NCBI RefSeq assembly: GCF_001320245.1
Contig: NZ_BCBA01000017.1
Location: 1 to 40,063 of the forward strand
Direction: 5' to 3'
Origin: Pseudomonas sp. NBRC 111124
GTDB taxonomy: Bacteria > Pseudomonadota > Gammaproteobacteria > Pseudomonadales > Pseudomonadaceae
Length of the DNA: 40,063 nt
The first letter of the stretch is position 1; each line of letters begins with the position of its first letter. Of the stretch, positions 10,090 through 18,108 are shown in pieces. The notes beneath the pieces are model-generated. The model was not told the origin of the DNA, searched no databases, and saw only the letters and a program-made list of their open reading frames with translations. The position numbers were made by a program, and so were the translations under genes.

Positions 10090-11439
10090 TCAGTCCGGCT
10101 GTGGCGCAAGGGCTACACGCAGGCTTTCGATCGCCGAATCACGGGCTTCGGCGCTATCGAACTGCGGCCCGTCGGCAACCTGTTCGTCGTTCAGCCACAG
10201 GCTGAAACCGAGGCCGTCAACCCGCACATCGGCGTCGCCGCCCTGCTGCAGCTGCTTGCTCACGGCACCGGCACTCTTGCCGTCGGCGAAGCTGCGCGAC
10301 AGCAGCAGTTGCTCGCCATCGGCGGCCAGCAGGCGGAAGCGGAAGCTGCCCTCCTCATCACGGAAGCTGACGAAGCGCGCGCTCTTGGCGGCTTTCTTCT
10401 TCACTTCGGTGTTGGCCTGCACGCTGCTGCGGAACGAGCGCAGGCCAACGGCCTCACGCAGCTGCTCGAGGAACGGGGTGGCGATCTTGCGGGCCTTGGC
10501 GGCGCCGGCGAGGAGGATGTCCTCCAGGTCCGCCGGGCGCGCGATCAGCTGGTGGTAGTGCTCGCGCTTCTCGGCCAGCTGGCCGTCGAGCAGCTGGAAC
10601 AGGCGCTGTTTGGCCTCGCCCCAGCCCAGGCCCTGCAGCAGTTCTTCGCGGAATTCGGCGCACTGCGCCGGCGTCGAGAAGGCCTGGAACAGGGTGAACA
10701 GGTGCGAATTGTCCGGGTCCTTGGCTTCGCCAGGCGCACGCGAGTCGGTGACGATGCGCGAGATGGCGTCCTTCATGTCCTTGGCGCTGGTAAACAGCGG
10801 GATGGTGTTGTCGTAGCTCTTGGACATCTTGCGACCGTCCAGGCCCGGCAAGGTCGCCACGCTCTCCTCGATCACCGCCTCCGGCAGGGCGAAGAAGTCG
10901 TTGCCCTGGCCGAACAGGTGGTTGAAGCGCTGGCCGATGTCGCGGGCCATTTCCACGTGCTGGATCTGGTCACGGCCGACCGGCACCTTGTTGGCGTTGA
11001 ACATCAGGATGTCGGCGGCCATCAGCACCGGGTAGCTGTAAAGGCCCATGGTCACGCCGGCATCCGGGTCTTCGCCGGCTTCCAGGTTCTTGTCCACCGA
11101 GGCCTTGTAGGCGTGGGCGCGGTTGAGCAGGCCCTTGGCCGCGACGCAGGTCAGCAGCCAGGTCAGCTCGGGGATCTCGGGGATGTCGGACTGGCGGTAG
11201 AAGGTCACCTTCGCCGGATCCAGACCACCGGCCAGCCAGGTGGCGGCGATTTCCAGGCGCGAGCGCTGGATGCGCAGCGGGTCGTCGCACTTGATCAGGG
11301 CGTGGTAGTCGGCCAGGAAGTAGAACGAGTCGACACCCGGCTGCTGGCTGGCGACGATCGCCGGGCGGATGGCGCCGGCGTAGTTGCCCAGGTGCGGGGT
11401 GCCGGTGGTGGTGATACCGGTGAGGATGCGCGTGGTCAT
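10090..11439 (-). CDS. trpS: Tryptophanyl-tRNA synthetase with C-terminal extension
   Basis: Class I synthetase charging tRNA-Trp. The HIGH-type box is TPHLGNYAG (residues 14-22) and the KMSKS loop is intact (204-208). The catalytic core ends near residue 335, the usual full length in E. coli. This protein is 449 aa: about 110 extra residues follow a lysine-rich linker ([10 protein letters not shown]). They include [20 protein letters not shown], which resembles the YegP/DUF1508 fold, a likely RNA- or dimer-related add-on. I recall ~448-aa TrpS in other pseudomonads, so the extension is probably lineage-typical. It follows the hydrolase gene by 14 bases. Confidence 0.95.
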   Translation of the reverse strand: MTTRILTGITTTGTPHLGNYAGAIRPAIVASQQPGVDSFYFLADYHALIKCDDPLRIQRSRLEIAATWLAGGLDPAKVTFYRQSDIPEIPELTWLLTCVAAKGLLNRAHAYKASVDKNLEAGEDPDAGVTMGLYSYPVLMAADILMFNANKVPVGRDQIQHVEMARDIGQRFNHLFGQGNDFFALPEAVIEESVATLPGLDGRKMSKSYDNTIPLFTSAKDMKDAISRIVTDSRAPGEAKDPDNSHLFTLFQAFSTPAQCAEFREELLQGLGWGEAKQRLFQLLDGQLAEKREHYHQLIARPADLEDILLAGAAKARKIATPFLEQLREAVGLRSFRSSVQANTEVKKKAAKSARFVSFRDEEGSFRFRLLAADGEQLLLSRSFADGKSAGAVSKQLQQGGDADVRVDGLGFSLWLNDEQVADGPQFDSAEARDSAIESLRVALAPQPD

Positions 11440-11453
11440 GGGTGTTCGCTTAT

Positions 11454-12098
11454 TCAGGCTTGGCTCAATTCGAGGCGCGGCAGCAGCAGATCCTTCAGAT
11501 CGGTCAGCTTGCCATGGAAGAAGTGTCCGCATTCTGCCACTTTCAGCAGCTCATGGGGGCGCCCCAGTGCGTCGGACCATTCGTAAACCAGCTGCGGATC
11601 GACGACTTCGTCGGCGTCAGGCTGCACCACAGCAATCGGGCAACGCTGCGGCAGCGGGAAGTCGGCAGTCAGGCGCATCACCGCCGGGGCGATCATGAAC
11701 AGCTGTTGCAGCGCCACCCCTTGCGCTTCCAGGCGCCCGGCCAGGCTGGTGGCGACGAAGCCACCGAATGAGAAGCCCATCAACACCAGCGGCAATTCCG
11801 GGTGCTTCGCGCGCAGCCAGGCTGCGGCGGCCTCGGCATCGGCCACCTCGCCAGCGCCCATGTCATGGCTGCCGGCGCTCTGGCCAACACCGCGGTAGTT
11901 GAAGCGCAGGGTCACGTAGCCGGCGTCGCGGGCGGTGCGCTGCAGGGTCGAGACCACCTTGTTGAGCATGGTGCCGCCCTGAACCGGGTTGGGGTGGCAG
12001 ATCAGCACCGCACCGCGGGCATCGGCCACATCCAGGTACAAGGCTTCCAGCTGGCCGATCGGGCCGTCGATGAACAAGGGGGTTTCGCGAACAAGCAA
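11454..12098 (-). CDS. Alpha/beta hydrolase (COG2945-type)
   Basis: 214-aa alpha/beta hydrolase. The oxyanion region is [11 protein letters not shown], the nucleophile elbow is GFSFGG, the acid is probably an Asp in [11 protein letters not shown], and the histidine is in ECGHFFHG. The substrate is unknown. The start is TTG at 12098, with GGAG seven bases upstream; no good ATG or GTG was seen in frame. It is co-directional with trpS, 14 bases apart, so probably co-transcribed. Divergent to the ZapG-like gene. Confidence 0.85.
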   Translation of the reverse strand: MLVRETPLFIDGPIGQLEALYLDVADARGAVLICHPNPVQGGTMLNKVVSTLQRTARDAGYVTLRFNYRGVGQSAGSHDMGAGEVADAEAAAAWLRAKHPELPLVLMGFSFGGFVATSLAGRLEAQGVALQQLFMIAPAVMRLTADFPLPQRCPIAVVQPDADEVVDPQLVYEWSDALGRPHELLKVAECGHFFHGKLTDLKDLLLPRLELSQA

Positions 12099-12233
12099 GG
12101 CACTACTCCGTGACCTCGAAGGGGGTCGTTTCGTCTAGGTGAGGAATTCTGTTCTGATTTGCGATCGCTCGCGGTATACAGCGCAGGTCTGAGCCGTTAA
12201 CGTAAAGCAAAGCCGTTTATAGAGGAAGGACTC

Positions 12234-12671
12234 GTGGAACTCTCGCTCCTTGTTTGGTTGTTGCCAACCCTGGCCCTGGTCATCGGTGTGGCGGTCGGTT
12301 TCATCGTGGCCCGCCTGTTGCCCAATGCGGCGCCCAGCAGCACCCAGCGTCAGCTGGACGATATCCAGCAGCGCTTCGACAATTACCAGAATGAAGTGGT
12401 AACCCATTTCAACAGCACCGCACTGCTGGTCAAGAAGCTGACCCAGAGCTACCAGGATGTGCAGGATCACCTGGCCGAAGGCGCCAACAACCTGGCCCTC
12501 GATGACGTCACCCGCCAGCGCCTGCTCGCCGCGCTGCACTCCGAGGGTAGCCAGGGTCCACGTGACCGCCTGACCCCGCCAAAAGACACCGCTGAAGTGC
12601 CACGTGACTATGCACCGAAGTCGCCAAACTCGCCGGGCATGCTCGACGAGAGCTACGGGCTCAAGCGTTGA
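12234..12671 (+). CDS. zapG: YhcB/ZapG-like inner-membrane protein (DUF1043)
   Basis: 145-aa protein with one N-terminal membrane helix (LLVWLLPTLALVIGVAVGFIVARLL). A coiled-coil segment follows (QRQLDDIQQRFDNYQNEVVTHFNSTALLVKKLTQSY, 12348-12460) with a disordered tail. This is the YhcB/ZapG architecture, linked in E. coli to cell division and envelope synthesis. The start codon is GTG at 12234 with AGGAAGGA upstream. A clear terminator follows directly. Confidence 0.85.
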   Translation: MELSLLVWLLPTLALVIGVAVGFIVARLLPNAAPSSTQRQLDDIQQRFDNYQNEVVTHFNSTALLVKKLTQSYQDVQDHLAEGANNLALDDVTRQRLLAALHSEGSQGPRDRLTPPKDTAEVPRDYAPKSPNSPGMLDESYGLKR

Positions 12672-12684
12672 TCTGCTGAACATG

Positions 12685-12712
12685 AAAAAGGCCTCGCGAG
12701 AGGCCTTTTTTG
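12685..12712 (+). terminator. Terminator after zapG-like gene
   Basis: Stem GGCCTC (12690-12695) / GAGGCC (12700-12705), loop GCGA, T-run 12706-12711; an A-run precedes it. Confidence 0.88.
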
Positions 12713-12728
12713 TGGGCTGGATTCACTG

Positions 12729-12820
12729 CCCTCTTCGCGGGTAAACCCGCTCCCACGGGTCCGCACATGTTTCAAAGACGGCGCCGTACCTGTAGGAGCG
12801 GGTTTACCCGCGAATAGGCC
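12729..12820. repeat. REP inverted pair
   Basis: Two REP units in opposite orientation, about 12729-12757 and 12790-12820. Their cores are TTCGCGGGTAAACCCGCTCC and GGAGCGGGTTTACCCGCGAA, with about 32 bases between them. They sit between the convergent zapG-like and methionine gamma-lyase genes. Confidence 0.85.
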
Positions 12821-12832
12821 AGCCCAGGCAAC

Positions 12833-14029
12833 CTAGCTGCAAACCTGCAATGCCTGCTCGACATCCGCCAGCAGGTCTTCCACATCCTCCAGCCCTACCG
12901 ACAGCCGCACCAGCCCCTCGGAAATGCCGTGATGCGCCCGCTCTTCAGGCGTGTAGCTGGAATGGGTCATGCTCGCCGGATGCTGCGCCAGCGATTCAGC
13001 ATCGCCAAGGCTCACCGCCCGGGCAAACAGTTGCAGCGCATTCATGAAGCGCCGCCCGGCCTCGATTCCGCCCTTGAGCTCGAAAGCGATCATCCCGCCC
13101 GGCAAGCGCATTTGCCGCTGCGCCAGTTCGTATTGGGCGAACGATGGCAGCCCCGGATACTGGATCAGCTCGACCTGAGGCTGACGCGCGAGAAACTCGG
13201 CAACCTGCTGGGCATTGGCGCAGTGGCGGTCCATGCGCAACGCGAGGGTCTTGATGCCACGCATCAGCAATGAGGCATCGTGAGGCGACAATACCGCACC
13301 GGTCATGTCCTTGAGGCCTTCAAGGCGAATTCGGTCCACCAGTGCCTTGCGCCCGATCACCAGCCCGGCCGTGATATCACCATGGCCACTGAGGTACTTG
13401 GTTGCCGAGTGCACCACCAGGTCTGCCCCCAGCTCCAATGGACGCTGCAGGTAGGGCGTGCAATAGGTGTTGTCGACCACGATATGCAGGTCATGCCCCC
13501 GTGCCGCTTCAGCCACTGCGGCGATATCGACCAGTTGCATGTTCGGGTTGGACGGAGTTTCAAAGTAGATCATCCGGGTTTTAGCGTTGATCGCAGCCTT
13601 CAAGGCCGTGGGGTCATTGAGGTCGACATGGCGGATCTTTATCCCGAACTCGCCGATGCCATGGTGCATGTAGGCGAAGGTGCAGCCATACACCGTGCGC
13701 CCGACGATCAGCTCGTCACCGGGGCGCAGTAAGGTCCATAAGGTGGAAGTAATGGCGCCCATGCCCGACGCCAGCGCCAGCCCTGCCTCGCCCCCCTCCA
13801 GTGAAGCCATGCGCTGCTCCAACAAAGCCAGGGTCGGGTTGGAGATGCGGCTGTAGAAGTGCCCGCCCTCTTCCCCGGCAAAGCATGCCGCGCCGTATTC
13901 GACGCTGGGGAAGGCATAGGTTGCAGTCTGGTAAACCGGTGGCACCAAGGCGCCGCCGTGGGAAAGGGGGTCGTAGCCATGGTGGATAGCGCGGGTGGAA
14001 AAACCGGTCTTGTTATGGGAGTCGCACAT
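12833..14029 (-). CDS. mdeA: Methionine gamma-lyase
   Basis: PLP enzyme splitting L-methionine into methanethiol, ammonia and 2-oxobutyrate. The 398-aa protein is very like the characterised P. putida enzyme as I remember it. Visible are [10 protein letters not shown], the tyrosine and active-site cysteine of [12 protein letters not shown] (cysteine at the position that separates gamma-lyase from cystathionine enzymes), the PLP lysine in [12 protein letters not shown], and [11 protein letters not shown]. It is divergent from an Lrp-type regulator, as in mdeR-mdeA. No mdeB (keto-acid dehydrogenase) follows; a REP pair and convergent gene lie there instead. Confidence 0.92.
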   Translation of the reverse strand: MCDSHNKTGFSTRAIHHGYDPLSHGGALVPPVYQTATYAFPSVEYGAACFAGEEGGHFYSRISNPTLALLEQRMASLEGGEAGLALASGMGAITSTLWTLLRPGDELIVGRTVYGCTFAYMHHGIGEFGIKIRHVDLNDPTALKAAINAKTRMIYFETPSNPNMQLVDIAAVAEAARGHDLHIVVDNTYCTPYLQRPLELGADLVVHSATKYLSGHGDITAGLVIGRKALVDRIRLEGLKDMTGAVLSPHDASLLMRGIKTLALRMDRHCANAQQVAEFLARQPQVELIQYPGLPSFAQYELAQRQMRLPGGMIAFELKGGIEAGRRFMNALQLFARAVSLGDAESLAQHPASMTHSSYTPEERAHHGISEGLVRLSVGLEDVEDLLADVEQALQVCS

Positions 14030-14083
14030 GGCAACAGCCTCTGGTGGTTTGTTATAAGCTTATGCCACCGAGCTACCTGAATT

Positions 14084-14122
14084 TTTCCAAAATCACCCAC
14101 GCTTTCGCGCCGCTTTTGGAAA
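14084..14122. promoter_or_regulatory. Inverted repeat in the mdeA-mdeR divergent region, possible operator
   Basis: TTTCCAAAA (14084-14092) and TTTTGGAAA (14114-14122) form a perfect 9-bp inverted repeat with a 21-base spacer, centred between the two divergent starts. The AT-rich, spaced form suits an Lrp-family operator, but binding is inferred. Confidence 0.45.
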
Positions 14123-14156
14123 GAAAACAACAAATACAACAGCAGGAGGGCAAACC

Positions 14157-14636
14157 ATGCCTTCAAGCCTCGACCGCACCGACCGCGCCCTGCTCGCTGC
14201 CCTGCAGGACAACGCCCGCCTGACCATTTCCGAACTTGCCGATCAGGTCTCGCTGACCACCTCACCGTGCTGGCGGCGGGTCAAGTTGCTGGAAGACAAC
14301 GGCTATATCACCGGCTATCAGGCCATCTTGTCGCCCAAGTCGCTGGGGTTTGGGGTCACAGCGTTTGTGAGCATCATGATGGATTCGCATACCAAGGACA
14401 TGGCGCTGGCGTTCGAGCAACGGCTGATGGAAATTCCAGAGATTGTTGCTTGCCACAACATATCTGGACGGTATGACTTTCTGTTGGAGATTCTGGCGAG
14501 GGATCTGGAGTCGTTCGGGGAGTTTACTCGGGAAGTGCTGCAGCGGTTGCCCGGTGTGAAGGAGATTTATTCGAGTTTTTCCTACAAGGCGGTTAAGGAA
14601 AGACGCGTTATTCCTGTTGCTGAAAAACACATCTGA
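14157..14636 (+). CDS. mdeR: Lrp/AsnC-family regulator, MdeR-like
   Basis: 159-aa Lrp/AsnC regulator. The N-terminal helix-turn-helix (RTDRALLAALQDNARL, ISELADQVSLTTSPCWRRV) is followed by the RAM ligand-binding domain (GFGVTAFVSIMM, IVACHNISGRYDFLLEI, VLQRLPGVKEIYSSFSYKAVKE). Position divergent from the methionine gamma-lyase gene matches the known MdeR activator of P. putida. A GGAGG site lies 8 bases before the ATG. GC content falls sharply toward its 3' end, where the accessory region begins. Confidence 0.85.
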   Translation: MPSSLDRTDRALLAALQDNARLTISELADQVSLTTSPCWRRVKLLEDNGYITGYQAILSPKSLGFGVTAFVSIMMDSHTKDMALAFEQRLMEIPEIVACHNISGRYDFLLEILARDLESFGEFTREVLQRLPGVKEIYSSFSYKAVKERRVIPVAEKHI

Positions 14637-14651
14637 AACAGATCTTTCCAG

Positions 14652-14673
14652 TCAGTAGGAATCCTCCTACTGA
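14652..14673. promoter_or_regulatory. Perfect palindrome upstream of the bacteriocin gene
   Basis: TCAGTAGGA (14652-14660), spacer ATCC, TCCTACTGA (14665-14673). It lies 78 bases before the bacteriocin start and 16 after the mdeR stop, and lacks a T-run. It could be an operator or a weak mdeR terminator. I see neither a clear PrtN P-box nor a canonical LexA box here. Confidence 0.4.
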
Positions 14674-14750
14674 TTGACGAGCAGCGCCTGACATACAGGA
14701 AAAACTGCCTGGAGCACGCTTTGCCATGTAGCGACCAGGAGGATGACTAC

Positions 14751-17111
14751 ATGGCTCAAAATGAAACTGTCAAATTTGGTCAACCCTTCCGTGATTCCCG
14801 CGGTACGCTGAATCTGAATGAGGGCGTCTTGACGCGCGCGCAAGCCCCGGATCGAGTGCCTCTCAGCCCATTGCCCACGTTGTCTGGGACCGGCTATGGC
14901 GGCTGGGGGCTTGATGCAGGGCGGCCGCGAGGTACTGGAGGGCCTAGCCCTTTTGCCCAGGAAAAAGGCTGGCGAACGGTTTTCGGCGATGAGCTTTTAG
15001 CTGTCGACAATGGCCACGCAGATCAATACGCGCCCGCCCTTAAGCAACTTCCGGAGCAAATCGGTGCTGAACGCGCTGCCATTGAACAACAAGCAATCGC
15101 GGGGGCGGCTGGAAACCTTAGCCGGCATGTTGAGTTACGCCAACAACTCAATACAACGAGCTTGCAAACGAAGCGCGCCGAGTATCTTCAAATAGCCCCC
15201 GTGGCAACAGGCTTCTACGGCGCCATTCCTTTTTACAAACGCTACGACTCTTTCGCCACTCGGTTGAACGACGACGATGCATTCCCAATGGGTAGCTCCG
15301 CCGAGGAATGGGGGCGGCGAGTCTGGGAAACTTACGGCGCCTCGGTGGATGCCGCCTACCGCTTGCACATCGCAGCGCAGAAGTTTCAGGCACTGGCGGC
15401 GGACCTACCTGAAATGGCCCGCCAGGTCGACGAGACAGAACTCGCCCAACCCACTGTTGATCTCTCAAAAGCAATCGAACGGCGGTCTGCGCAAATTCTT
15501 AATGAACAACAGATCTGCTTCGACTGCCTGCCCAACTTCCTGCAGTACCAAGTGGCTCAGTCCACTCCAATCCAGGAAACCGATTCCTTCACCCAGCGTT
15601 TCTCTGCGTATATAAACACAGCCAAGGCGCTCATCGCGGCGAAGCAAGCCGAGGCACCTGCCTTCAGCAGCTCAAACCCAAGCATCGCCGGGCCACTTTC
15701 CAAGCCACAAATCGAGGCATTGCAACACCTCGTCGATGAGCAGGCCACCCGCCGAGCAGGTGTGCTTTGGGCGGACTATCACAGGGCCCTGGCGCTCACA
15801 GAGTCCATTCGCTATTTGCAGCAGTTCAGCGCGTCCATGGCAAATCTCACCCAGCGAGCGATGGAAATGGAACAACTGGAGGCAAGGCTTGCAGCCGAAC
15901 GTGCAGCTGCCGAGGAGGCTGCACGTCAGGAAGCAGAAGCAGCGCGGATAGCTACCGAAGAAGCCGCACGTCAGCAAGCGGAAGCTGAACGGATAGCTGC
16001 CGAAGAAGCGGCCCGGCGCGAAGCCGAGGCAGCACGCCAACGCATCAGTTACATCAACGATACCCACTCCGCTGCCTCTGCGACGACCGTCATTCCGATC
16101 GGGTTGGCGACCTTTGCTGCGGATGTCGCGTCGGTTGCTATTCGCGGAGCGATCATTGCAGCAGTAGGTCGATTGGCTACAACAATGGCGCCCTTGGCTG
16201 TAGCCATACTTTCGGCAGCCTGGCCTGCAACGCTGGGTAATTCGGAAAGGCGGTACCTGATCAGCACTCCTCTCTCCAGCCTTTCTCCACCAGACGGGCC
16301 TGACTTGGCCGCCCTCGCCCTTTCATCAGCCAGCGTGGACGTGCCTTATTTACTTGCTGGTAGTGAGGACGCAAACGACATCAGCCTGTACGTGGTTCCC
16401 GGCGGTAAGGCAGTGCCGGTACGGGCCGCAACATTTGATACTGAACGGCAGGTTTACAGCCTCGCACTGGAGAACCCACAGCGCATCCTGACCTGGACAC
16501 CCGCCAGCCCGCCCGGAGGTGGTGAAGGTAGCTCCACTAGCCTGCCACCCGCTCCGCCCGGCACGATTGTTTACACCGGCAGCAGTCTCAACCCTGTAAG
16601 CAACACAACGGAAAGCTATCCTGCACTGGATCTTCTCGATCAGGAACGGCTGATCATCACCTTCCCGATCGACTCGGGATTGCCGCCTATCCTGGTGGTT
16701 TTCAAGAGCCCTAGGTATGAACCGGGAACCGTCACAGGTCAAGGATCAATGGTTGAAGGTGTCTGGCTTTCAGAGGAGACCCGGAAAGCTGGCGCCGCAA
16801 TTCCTACTGTAATTGCAGACTTGCTTAGAGGCAGGGAATTTCGTGACTTTGATGCGTTCAGAAGTGAATTCTGGAAAATCGTCGCCAATACACCAGAGCT
16901 CTCGAAGCAATTCAACACTACAAACAATAAACTCATGAGTAAAGGCTACGCCCCTAAGGCGCGCGACATCGACCACTACAAAGGTAATGCTACCTTTATA
17001 CTCCACCATGTCATTCCAATTTCGGAGGGTGGCGCCGTATACGACGTAGACAACATAAGAGTGGTGACACCAGAAGCTCACAACAGAATCCACTACGGGA
17101 CATTGCAATGA
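14751..17111 (+). CDS. S-type pyocin-like bacteriocin with HNH DNase domain
   Basis: 786-aa toxin predicted to enter related cells and cut DNA. The start at 14751 has AGGAGG nine bases upstream; an in-frame TTG at 14721 is less likely. Regions: an N-terminal Gly/Pro-rich part (about 1-80); a long helical region with probable receptor-binding function (about 80-375); a coiled coil with three tandem 15-residue Ala/Glu repeats (388-432); a hydrophobic segment (about 445-490); a Pyocin_S-type translocation domain (about 495-670, with YTGSSLNPVSNTTESYPA and LIITFPIDSGLPPILVVF); and a C-terminal DNase (about 680-786). His752, His753, His777 and His781 have the same spacing as colicin E9 His102/103/127/131. 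Residues corresponding to E9 Arg96 and Glu100 appear as Asn746 and Ile750. No signal peptide. It overlaps the immunity gene (ATGA). Confidence 0.9.
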   Translation: MAQNETVKFGQPFRDSRGTLNLNEGVLTRAQAPDRVPLSPLPTLSGTGYGGWGLDAGRPRGTGGPSPFAQEKGWRTVFGDELLAVDNGHADQYAPALKQLPEQIGAERAAIEQQAIAGAAGNLSRHVELRQQLNTTSLQTKRAEYLQIAPVATGFYGAIPFYKRYDSFATRLNDDDAFPMGSSAEEWGRRVWETYGASVDAAYRLHIAAQKFQALAADLPEMARQVDETELAQPTVDLSKAIERRSAQILNEQQICFDCLPNFLQYQVAQSTPIQETDSFTQRFSAYINTAKALIAAKQAEAPAFSSSNPSIAGPLSKPQIEALQHLVDEQATRRAGVLWADYHRALALTESIRYLQQFSASMANLTQRAMEMEQLEARLAAERAAAEEAARQEAEAARIATEEAARQQAEAERIAAEEAARREAEAARQRISYINDTHSAASATTVIPIGLATFAADVASVAIRGAIIAAVGRLATTMAPLAVAILSAAWPATLGNSERRYLISTPLSSLSPPDGPDLAALALSSASVDVPYLLAGSEDANDISLYVVPGGKAVPVRAATFDTERQVYSLALENPQRILTWTPASPPGGGEGSSTSLPPAPPGTIVYTGSSLNPVSNTTESYPALDLLDQERLIITFPIDSGLPPILVVFKSPRYEPGTVTGQGSMVEGVWLSEETRKAGAAIPTVIADLLRGREFRDFDAFRSEFWKIVANTPELSKQFNTTNNKLMSKGYAPKARDIDHYKGNATFILHHVIPISEGGAVYDVDNIRVVTPEAHNRIHYGTLQ
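15912..16046 (+). repeat. Three tandem 45-bp repeats inside the bacteriocin gene
   Basis: Units at 15912-15956, 15957-16001 and 16002-16046 each encode a variant of EEAARQEAEAARIAT. The repeats form a charged, Ala-rich helix and extend a similar stretch just upstream. Length can change by slippage without breaking the frame. Confidence 0.85.
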
Positions 17112-17371
17112 AAGACAATAAAATATTTTCCGACTTCACCGAGGCTGAATTTCTTGAGTTTATTACCTCCATCACCGATCCCGCGGATGATGTAAGCGAA
17201 AAAGAACTGGATCTACGCATTTTGAAATTCAAAGAAATCTGTGAACATCCCAGCGGATCCGACCTTATTTATTGGCCCGAGGCCGATGGATTGGACACCC
17301 CTGAAGAAATTTTAAGAATTGTGAAAGAGTGGCGCGCCTCCCACCAAAAACCCGGATTGAAAGCCCCTTGA
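17108..17371 (+). CDS. Bacteriocin immunity protein (Im9-like)
   Basis: 87-aa acidic four-helix protein of the colicin/pyocin DNase immunity family. Typical segments are SDFTEAEFLEFITSIT, EKELDLRILKFKEICEHPSGSDLIYWP (residues 31-57) and ILRIVKEWRASHQKPG. The helix-III contact motif (Asp52, Tyr55) is kept, with Trp56 where E9-type proteins have Tyr. It should bind the DNase domain of the bacteriocin encoded just before it; the ATGA overlap ensures coupled synthesis. Confidence 0.93.
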   Translation: MKDNKIFSDFTEAEFLEFITSITDPADDVSEKELDLRILKFKEICEHPSGSDLIYWPEADGLDTPEEILRIVKEWRASHQKPGLKAP

Positions 17372-17378
17372 GTCCGAA

Positions 17379-17396
17379 ACCCCGCTCCGGCGGGGT
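17379..17396 (+). terminator. Weak hairpin after the first immunity gene
   Basis: ACCCCGC (17379-17385) / GCGGGGT (17390-17396), loop TCCG. No T-run follows, so termination may be partial. The rest of 17397-17527 shows no gene; there is an AGAGAG-type ribosome site at 17512-17517. Confidence 0.45.
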
Positions 17397-17527
17397 GCCT
17401 CCCGATGGAGCAAGAACAGTCCTACAGATTCTTAGAAAAAAGCCTACATCCAGTGTGGCACGGTGAATATTTCCATCCCAAACAAGCATTCATGATCTCG
17501 ATATCTTTTTAAGAGAGAAACGCTGAC

Positions 17528-17848
17528 ATGGCACTCCACCTCCCCGAGCACATCACAAACAAGCTTGCAGAGCAAACCTTCAACAACTTCGACGATTTCT
17601 CTCAGGCTTTCTGGCTGGCAATCGCTGAAGACCCGATCTACTCTCAACAATTCGTTACCTCGCAACTCAATCGCATCAAGCAAGGATGGCCACCCCGCGC
17701 GCCCTTTGGCGAAACGGCGAAAGGCGTGCGCGATTATCAAGTCTGTCACCTCGACCCACCCGCCTCTGGCGGCGCTATGTACGACGCCGAGAACCTTCGG
17801 ATCATGAGTGCCCTGCAGTACGCGCTGTCATCGGAGGTGAAGTGGTGA
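17528..17848 (+). CDS. Free-standing HNH-like bacteriocin DNase module, probably inactive
   Basis: 106-aa protein matching only the C-terminal nuclease part of S-type pyocins (FDDFSQAFWLAIAEDP, SQQF, then CHLDPPASGGAMYDAENLRIM). It has no receptor or translocation region. An in-frame stop lies just upstream (17510-17512), so it is not the visible tail of a longer frame. Compared with the HNH motif of the neighbouring bacteriocin, the three metal-ligand histidines are replaced (Cys73, Tyr98, Ser102) while the general-base His74 stays. The end after IMSALQ does not resemble the family C-terminus, so a frameshifted or decayed relic is possible. Its stop overlaps the next immunity gene (GTGA). 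Either an orphan module or a degenerate toxin. Confidence 0.75.
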   Translation: MALHLPEHITNKLAEQTFNNFDDFSQAFWLAIAEDPIYSQQFVTSQLNRIKQGWPPRAPFGETAKGVRDYQVCHLDPPASGGAMYDAENLRIMSALQYALSSEVKW

Positions 17849-18108
17849 TCAGTCAAAAGCACTTACTTGCCGACTACACCTGCGCCGAATTCAGGACTGT
17901 GGTTGAGGAATTGCTACAGGCTTCCGGCACCTCGGCCTGGCAGGATCGCTTGCTCGAACACCTTATCGAAATGACCGAACACCCGGACGGCTCCGACCTC
18001 CTCTACTACCCAGCAAACGAACTGGAGGGCTGCGCCATGGGGGTGATCGCACGTATCATCGCCTGGCGAAAATCAAAGGGACTTCCCCTGTTCAAGGACG
18101 TGCAATGA
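17845..18108 (+). CDS. Second bacteriocin immunity protein (Im-like)
   Basis: 87-aa Colicin/Pyocin immunity-family protein starting with GTG at 17845, preceded by GGAGG at 17833-17837. Key features are LLADYTCAEFRTVVEELL, the helix-III motif HPDGSDLLYYP (residues 46-56, Tyr54-Tyr55 as in Im9) and VIARIIAWRKSKGLPLF. It differs clearly from the first immunity protein, so it probably recognises a different nuclease. It may protect against a bacteriocin whose toxin gene has decayed here (preceding entry), or against foreign bacteriocins. Overlaps both neighbours by four bases. Confidence 0.88.
   Translation: MISQKHLLADYTCAEFRTVVEELLQASGTSAWQDRLLEHLIEMTEHPDGSDLLYYPANELEGCAMGVIARIIAWRKSKGLPLFKDVQ

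Noticed and set aside
9994..11586. Long plus-strand open frame across trpS
   Set aside because: Low-complexity translation opposite a certain trpS; high-GC codon-position effect.
14721..14750. TTG start giving the bacteriocin ten more residues
   Set aside because: The ATG at 14751 has AGGAGG at good distance; the extension would place that site inside the coding part.
14637..14750. LexA or PrtN-type site before the bacteriocin
   Set aside because: CTG and CAG triplets occur, but none has the right spacing together with an AT-rich centre, and no repeated ATTG-GT pattern is present.
17686..17844. N-terminal extension of the second immunity protein
   Set aside because: It overlaps the HNH-like module in another frame and is Arg-rich; the GTG at 17845 with GGAGG gives the normal 87-aa size.
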